Made by a program: the position numbers and the translations under genes
Shown here: piece after piece, positions 60,924-64,000 of the stretch
How the letters are laid out: every line of letters starts with the position of its first letter
Position numbering within the stretch: the first letter of the stretch is position 1
Notes under the pieces: generated by a model
What the model was told of the DNA's origin: nothing
Databases searched by the model: none
The model's input: the letters and a program-made list of their open reading frames with translations, nothing else
Assembly (NCBI GenBank): GCA_965261645.1
Contig: CBDHDJ010000004.1
Span: forward strand, 1,674,001-1,738,000
Reading direction: 5' to 3'
Origin: CBDHDJ01 sp965261645
Lineage (GTDB): Bacteria; Pseudomonadota; Alphaproteobacteria; SHVV01
Length of the DNA stretch: 64,000 bases

Positions 60924-62826
60924 AAGCCGAGATCCCGTGGCTGCCGTAATAGACCAGTTCCTCGTAATTGTCATCGAGCAGATTCTCGACGCGGCCGACC
61001 AGGCGGAAGCGCTCGTTGAGCTGATAGGACAAGCCGAGATCGACGAGGGTGTGGCTGCTGAGCGTCACTTGGCGAATCGCCACCGGCAGGGTGAAGTCGC
61101 GGTCGTCGCGGTCGTCCCGCTCGCCGCCGTAGCGCACGCCGAAGCTCGCCTGGGCGTCGGGCCGAAAGTCCCAGGTGGCGTGCGCGCTGGCCGTGTGCCG
61201 GGGGCGGCGAATGAGTTCGAGCCCGGTGGCCAAGTCCTTCGAGTTGGTCCAGGTGTAGGCCAGCGTGGCGGCGAGGTTGGGGTTGATGCGTAGCCCGAGC
61301 GCGCTCTCGATTCCCTCGGTATCGGTCTGGCCCGTGTTGATGAGGCGCTGTGCGATAAACTGGATCAAATTGTCGATCTTGTTGCTGAAATAGATTACTT
61401 CGAGCGAGGCCCGACCGCCCCATAGCGACTGCACGAAGCCCGCGTCCCAGCCGTCATTTGTTTCCGGCTGGAGAGCGGGGTTGCCGAACAGGCCAAAGAG
61501 ATCGGTGAGCGTCGGCGCCTTGAAGCCGGTGCCATAGGAGCCTTTGACGCGGGTCCCGGTACGCGTGAGGAGGTAGGAGCCGGTGAGCCTGTGCGTCGTC
61601 TCGCGGCCGAACGACTGGTGATCGTCGAGCCGGATGCCGGCGGAGAGATCGAGCCCGCTGAGCGGGCTCACCAGATACTGCGCGAAATAGCCTTGGATTT
61701 CCTCGTCGGTGGCGGTTTGGGAGCTAGTATCGATCTCTTCCTTTTCGGTTTCGGCGCCCACCACCACGGTATGGGCCTCGCCAAGGTACAAATTGCCCTG
61801 GTAATCCAGCTTGGCGCGGTCGGCATCGGAGACGAAGGTGATGGCGCCGTCCTGGATCGTCTTGAAGTAGCGGATGGTCTTCTGCGCGCTCACGATGTTT
61901 TCGAGACGACCGGCGAAGAGCTCGAGACGCGCCCGCACGATGCCCTGGCGCTCCAGCGCGTCGGTGCGCTGGTCGCCGTCGGCCGGCTTCTCGAACGTGA
62001 AGGTGGCGAGATCGAACTCCTGCGGATCTGTTTCGACGGAGAAGTCGACGAGGCGCGCTACGCCTTCCAGGCTGAGGCGGTCGTTCACCCGGTAGCTCCC
62101 CGATGCGACCACGGTCTCGTTCTCGTAACCGTCGGTCTCGGGATTGCCGTTATCCTCGTCGGCCTGGGATATGCCGTTGGTTTGATACCGGCTGCCGGTC
62201 AAGCTGAAGGCGTAGCGCTCGGTCGAGCCCGAGATATGGGCCGAGGCGCGGGCGGTGTCGAGGGAGCCGGCTTCCGTGCGCGCCGTGGCCACGGTGGGGC
62301 CATCGCCTTTCTTGGTGATGATGCTGATCACGCCACCCATGGCATCGCCGCCGTAGAGCGTGCTTTGCGGCCCGCGCAGAATCTCGATGCGCTCGATGCC
62401 ATCGGTGAGCAGTCCGCCGAAATCGAAATTCGACCCGAGCCCCGGGTCGCTCACCTCCATGCCGTCGATCAGCACCAGCGTATGGTTGCCTTCCGCTCCC
62501 CGAATCCGCACCTCGGTGAAGGAGCCCAGATTGCCGGTCTGTGTCACCGCGAGGCCGGGCACATCGCGCAGGACCTCCTCGACCAGCGCGGCCTGGCGCT
62601 CCTCGATGTCCTCGGCAGTGATGAGCGTGATCGCGCTGCCGATCCGGTCGGCGGGGAGGGGTATCCGCGCCGCCGTGACCACGACCTCGGGCAGCGGTAT
62701 CACGCCGCCCGTGCCTTGCGCCACCGCGGGGCGCTCCAGCGTGACGAGAAACGCCACAACGAGCATGGCTTGGGCCGCTCTACGCCAGTATCCAACTTGT
62801 TCCTCTCTCATAGCCTGTCGTGTCAT
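60898..62826 (-). CDS. btuB: TonB-dependent cobalamin receptor (BtuB-like)
   Basis: The 642-aa outer-membrane receptor has a signal peptide (MLVVAFLVTLERPAVA), TonB box-like PEVVVTAARI, a plug domain (ITAEDIEERQAALVEEVLRD, RIRGAEGNHTLVLIDGMEV, IERIEILRGPQSTLYGGDAM, GGVISIITKK) and a beta-barrel ending in ...GVQATF with C-terminal Phe. ATG 62824-62826 has GGAG six bases upstream. The open frame runs into the riboswitch to 63168 but is not coding there. Confidence 0.92.
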   Translation of the reverse strand: MTRQAMREEQVGYWRRAAQAMLVVAFLVTLERPAVAQGTGGVIPLPEVVVTAARIPLPADRIGSAITLITAEDIEERQAALVEEVLRDVPGLAVTQTGNLGSFTEVRIRGAEGNHTLVLIDGMEVSDPGLGSNFDFGGLLTDGIERIEILRGPQSTLYGGDAMGGVISIITKKGDGPTVATARTEAGSLDTARASAHISGSTERYAFSLTGSRYQTNGISQADEDNGNPETDGYENETVVASGSYRVNDRLSLEGVARLVDFSVETDPQEFDLATFTFEKPADGDQRTDALERQGIVRARLELFAGRLENIVSAQKTIRYFKTIQDGAITFVSDADRAKLDYQGNLYLGEAHTVVVGAETEKEEIDTSSQTATDEEIQGYFAQYLVSPLSGLDLSAGIRLDDHQSFGRETTHRLTGSYLLTRTGTRVKGSYGTGFKAPTLTDLFGLFGNPALQPETNDGWDAGFVQSLWGGRASLEVIYFSNKIDNLIQFIAQRLINTGQTDTEGIESALGLRINPNLAATLAYTWTNSKDLATGLELIRRPRHTASAHATWDFRPDAQASFGVRYGGERDDRDDRDFTLPVAIRQVTLSSHTLVDLGLSYQLNERFRLVGRVENLLDDNYEELVYYGSHGISAYAGVQATF

Positions 62827-63081
62827 GATCCTCTCCGTTCTTGCTCCATTTGAACCACGTTGGGTCGAACGAACGGAGGGTGAGCCCCTCCGCCCGGCGA
62901 AACGGAAGCTGGTCGCCGACAGGGTGAACGCCCGATCCCACGTGCGGGCGGGATGGCCATTGGGGACTGGATTGGAGGGACATGCCCACGGCTCCCCGGT
63001 CACAACAACACAGCTTCCTGCGTCACCGCTCACGGAGATCCGTCCCGGCGAAAATTCCCCGTCCGCCGGTGGGCGACGCCC

Positions 63082-63249
63082 GCGACGGCAGGTCTCCTGG
63101 CTTGCGGGTCGTAGCGTGGCGTCCGGCCTTCCCGGTTTCCCAGTGGCCTCGTATGGACGCTTGCTCACCGCCTACAGTTGCGGGGGCAGCCGGGGCTTTG
63201 GCGCTCAGTGCCTTACCCCGTTCCCTTTTATCCCGTAAGGAACCGTCGC
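63082..63249 (-). promoter_or_regulatory. Cobalamin (AdoCbl) riboswitch
   Basis: On the minus strand the RNA has P1 arms GCGACGG (63243-63249) and CCGTCGC (63082-63088), the conserved GCCACTGGGAAACCGGGAAG element, and B12 box GCCAGGAGACCTGCC (63087-63101). It lies 255 bases upstream of the btuB start, so the long leader after it contains the expression platform. It represses the uptake operon when cobalamin is present. The rest of that leader holds no gene I can support. Confidence 0.95.
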
Positions 63250-63389
63250 TACCCCGAGGTTAGTTGGTATTAACCCTAACCGCAACGGCTGGGCCGGACG
63301 CACGCAGCCGTTGCCAGCATCCGCGTGCCCCCCTAACCTAGCGGCGGCAGGGTGCGGCGGCTGCGTGCCGGCCTGAGGGAGGGATTCAC

Positions 63390-64000
63390 ATGGCGAGCAT
63401 CTTCATCACCGGATCGAACCGCGGCATCGGCTTCGAGTTCGCCAAGCAATACGCGGCCGACGGCTGGCGGGTCTATGCCACCTGTCGCACTCCGGACCGG
63501 GCGGATGCGTTGAAAAAGCTCGAAGGTGATGTGCGCGTTCACAAGCTCGATGTAGCGGACTTCGACGCGGTCGACGCGTTGGCCGAGGAGCTGCGTGACG
63601 AGACCTTCGACGTCGTACTTCTCAACGCGGGCCTCGCCATGGAACCGGACGAGACGGGCAAGCGCAAGGGCTCGAGCCTCGGCGTGTTAGACTACGAGGC
63701 CTGGGTGGAGGTGTTCCGCGTCAACACCATGGCGCCGGCCAAGATCGTCGAGAGTTTTCTCGACCAGATCCTGCGCAGCGAGCGCAAGCTCGTCATCGGC
63801 ATCACCAGCACGCTCGGTAGCATGGCGCACACCTATCCCGAAGAGTACGCCTTCAAACATCGCGGCCCGGCCTACCTCTATCGCTCGACCAAGGCGGCCT
63901 TGAACTCGGTCATCAAAACGATAGCATCGGAGCTCGAATCGGAGGGCATCACGGCTATTGCCATGAATCCGGGCTGGATCAGGACCGACATGGGCGGGCC
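63390..64000 (+). CDS. Short-chain dehydrogenase/reductase, partial at right edge
   Basis: The frame is open from ATG 63390 (GAGGGAGGG upstream) to the window end. The Rossmann nucleotide-binding motif is GSNRGIGFEFAKQYAADG, then VVLLNAGLAMEP (NAG), the catalytic Ser region VIGITSTLGS, and Tyr-x3-Lys in AYLYRSTKAALNSVIK, with MNPGWIRTDMGG at the end. It would be an NAD(P)-dependent oxidoreductase of unknown substrate. The stop lies outside the window. Confidence 0.9.
   Translation, partial: MASIFITGSNRGIGFEFAKQYAADGWRVYATCRTPDRADALKKLEGDVRVHKLDVADFDAVDALAEELRDETFDVVLLNAGLAMEPDETGKRKGSSLGVLDYEAWVEVFRVNTMAPAKIVESFLDQILRSERKLVIGITSTLGSMAHTYPEEYAFKHRGPAYLYRSTKAALNSVIKTIASELESEGITAIAMNPGWIRTDMGG

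Noticed and set aside
62827..63168. Upstream extension of the btuB frame into the leader, and a 69-codon ORF at 62780-62989 as a leader peptide.
   Set aside because: The extension overlaps the riboswitch; the ORF has no convincing ribosome site or family match, though a leader peptide cannot be excluded.

Overview
The window is high-GC DNA, almost certainly from the chromosome of an alphaproteobacterium (probably Rhodospirillales-like). The evidence is the gene order nudC / SRP RNA / dnaX-ybaB-recR, the argB-yihA-yidC-yidD-rnpA-rpmH block, an alphaproteobacterial DUF2336 gene beside PAS-EAL and PAS-GGDEF genes, and kdsB (a Gram-negative envelope). I ran no database search. Names rest on motifs and family knowledge.

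Layout. 1-3.1 kb (minus): truncated peptide-type ABC binding protein, hisN, membrane-anchored cytochrome c. 3.3-4.9 kb (plus): kdsB-pheA. 4.9-9.8 kb: nudC, SRP RNA, dnaX-ybaB-recR, and an rmuC gene lacking about 110 internal codons. 9.9-12.1 kb: def-fmt-truA. 12.1-15.5 kb (minus): membrane protein, dapE, dapD, HAD nucleotidase. 15.7-20.4 kb: c-di-GMP module (EAL gene with a frameshift, PAS-GAF-GGDEF gene ending in a G10 tract, DUF2336 gene). 20.5-24.7 kb (minus): argB, yihA/engB, yidC, yidD, rnpA, rpmH. 25.2-28.4 kb: flavoprotein disulfide reductase, sensor kinase, frameshifted small lipoprotein. 28.5-36 kb: hypothetical gene with internal TAG, two-subunit ThDP decarboxylase, ggt broken by TAA, P1 peptidase, lipoprotein, tRNA-Arg(ACG), CADD/TenA-like protein. 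36-45.4 kb: TPR-sulfotransferase, then a catabolic cluster of three paralogous Rieske oxygenases, two tandem FAH-family hydrolases and an aldehyde dehydrogenase. 45.5-48.1 kb: adenylate cyclase with internal TAG, and a QueG-like Fe-S protein. 48.16-50.59 kb: an IS5-like element and an IS630-like element that share one CTAG target. 51.3-56.3 kb: a periplasmic Cys-rich island. 56.4-63.25 kb (minus): cobalamin-riboswitch-controlled TonB-dependent uptake operon. 63.4 kb to the end: truncated SDR gene.

The most novel part is 51.3-56.3 kb. Two exported proteins carry arrays of Cys-Asn-Pro-Cys repeats. One is small and almost all repeat. The other joins two repeat blocks to a cytochrome P460 domain. 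Around them are DUF302, SUMF1-like and SCO1/SenC proteins and two related small exported Cys proteins. I infer a periplasmic metal (perhaps copper) or redox system that I cannot match to a described one.

The second theme is gene decay. Within 64 kb there are three in-frame stops, two single-base-type frameshifts, one internal deletion and one homopolymer-dependent gene boundary, all in otherwise intact genes. Either the assembly carries base errors or several accessory and signalling genes are recent pseudogenes.
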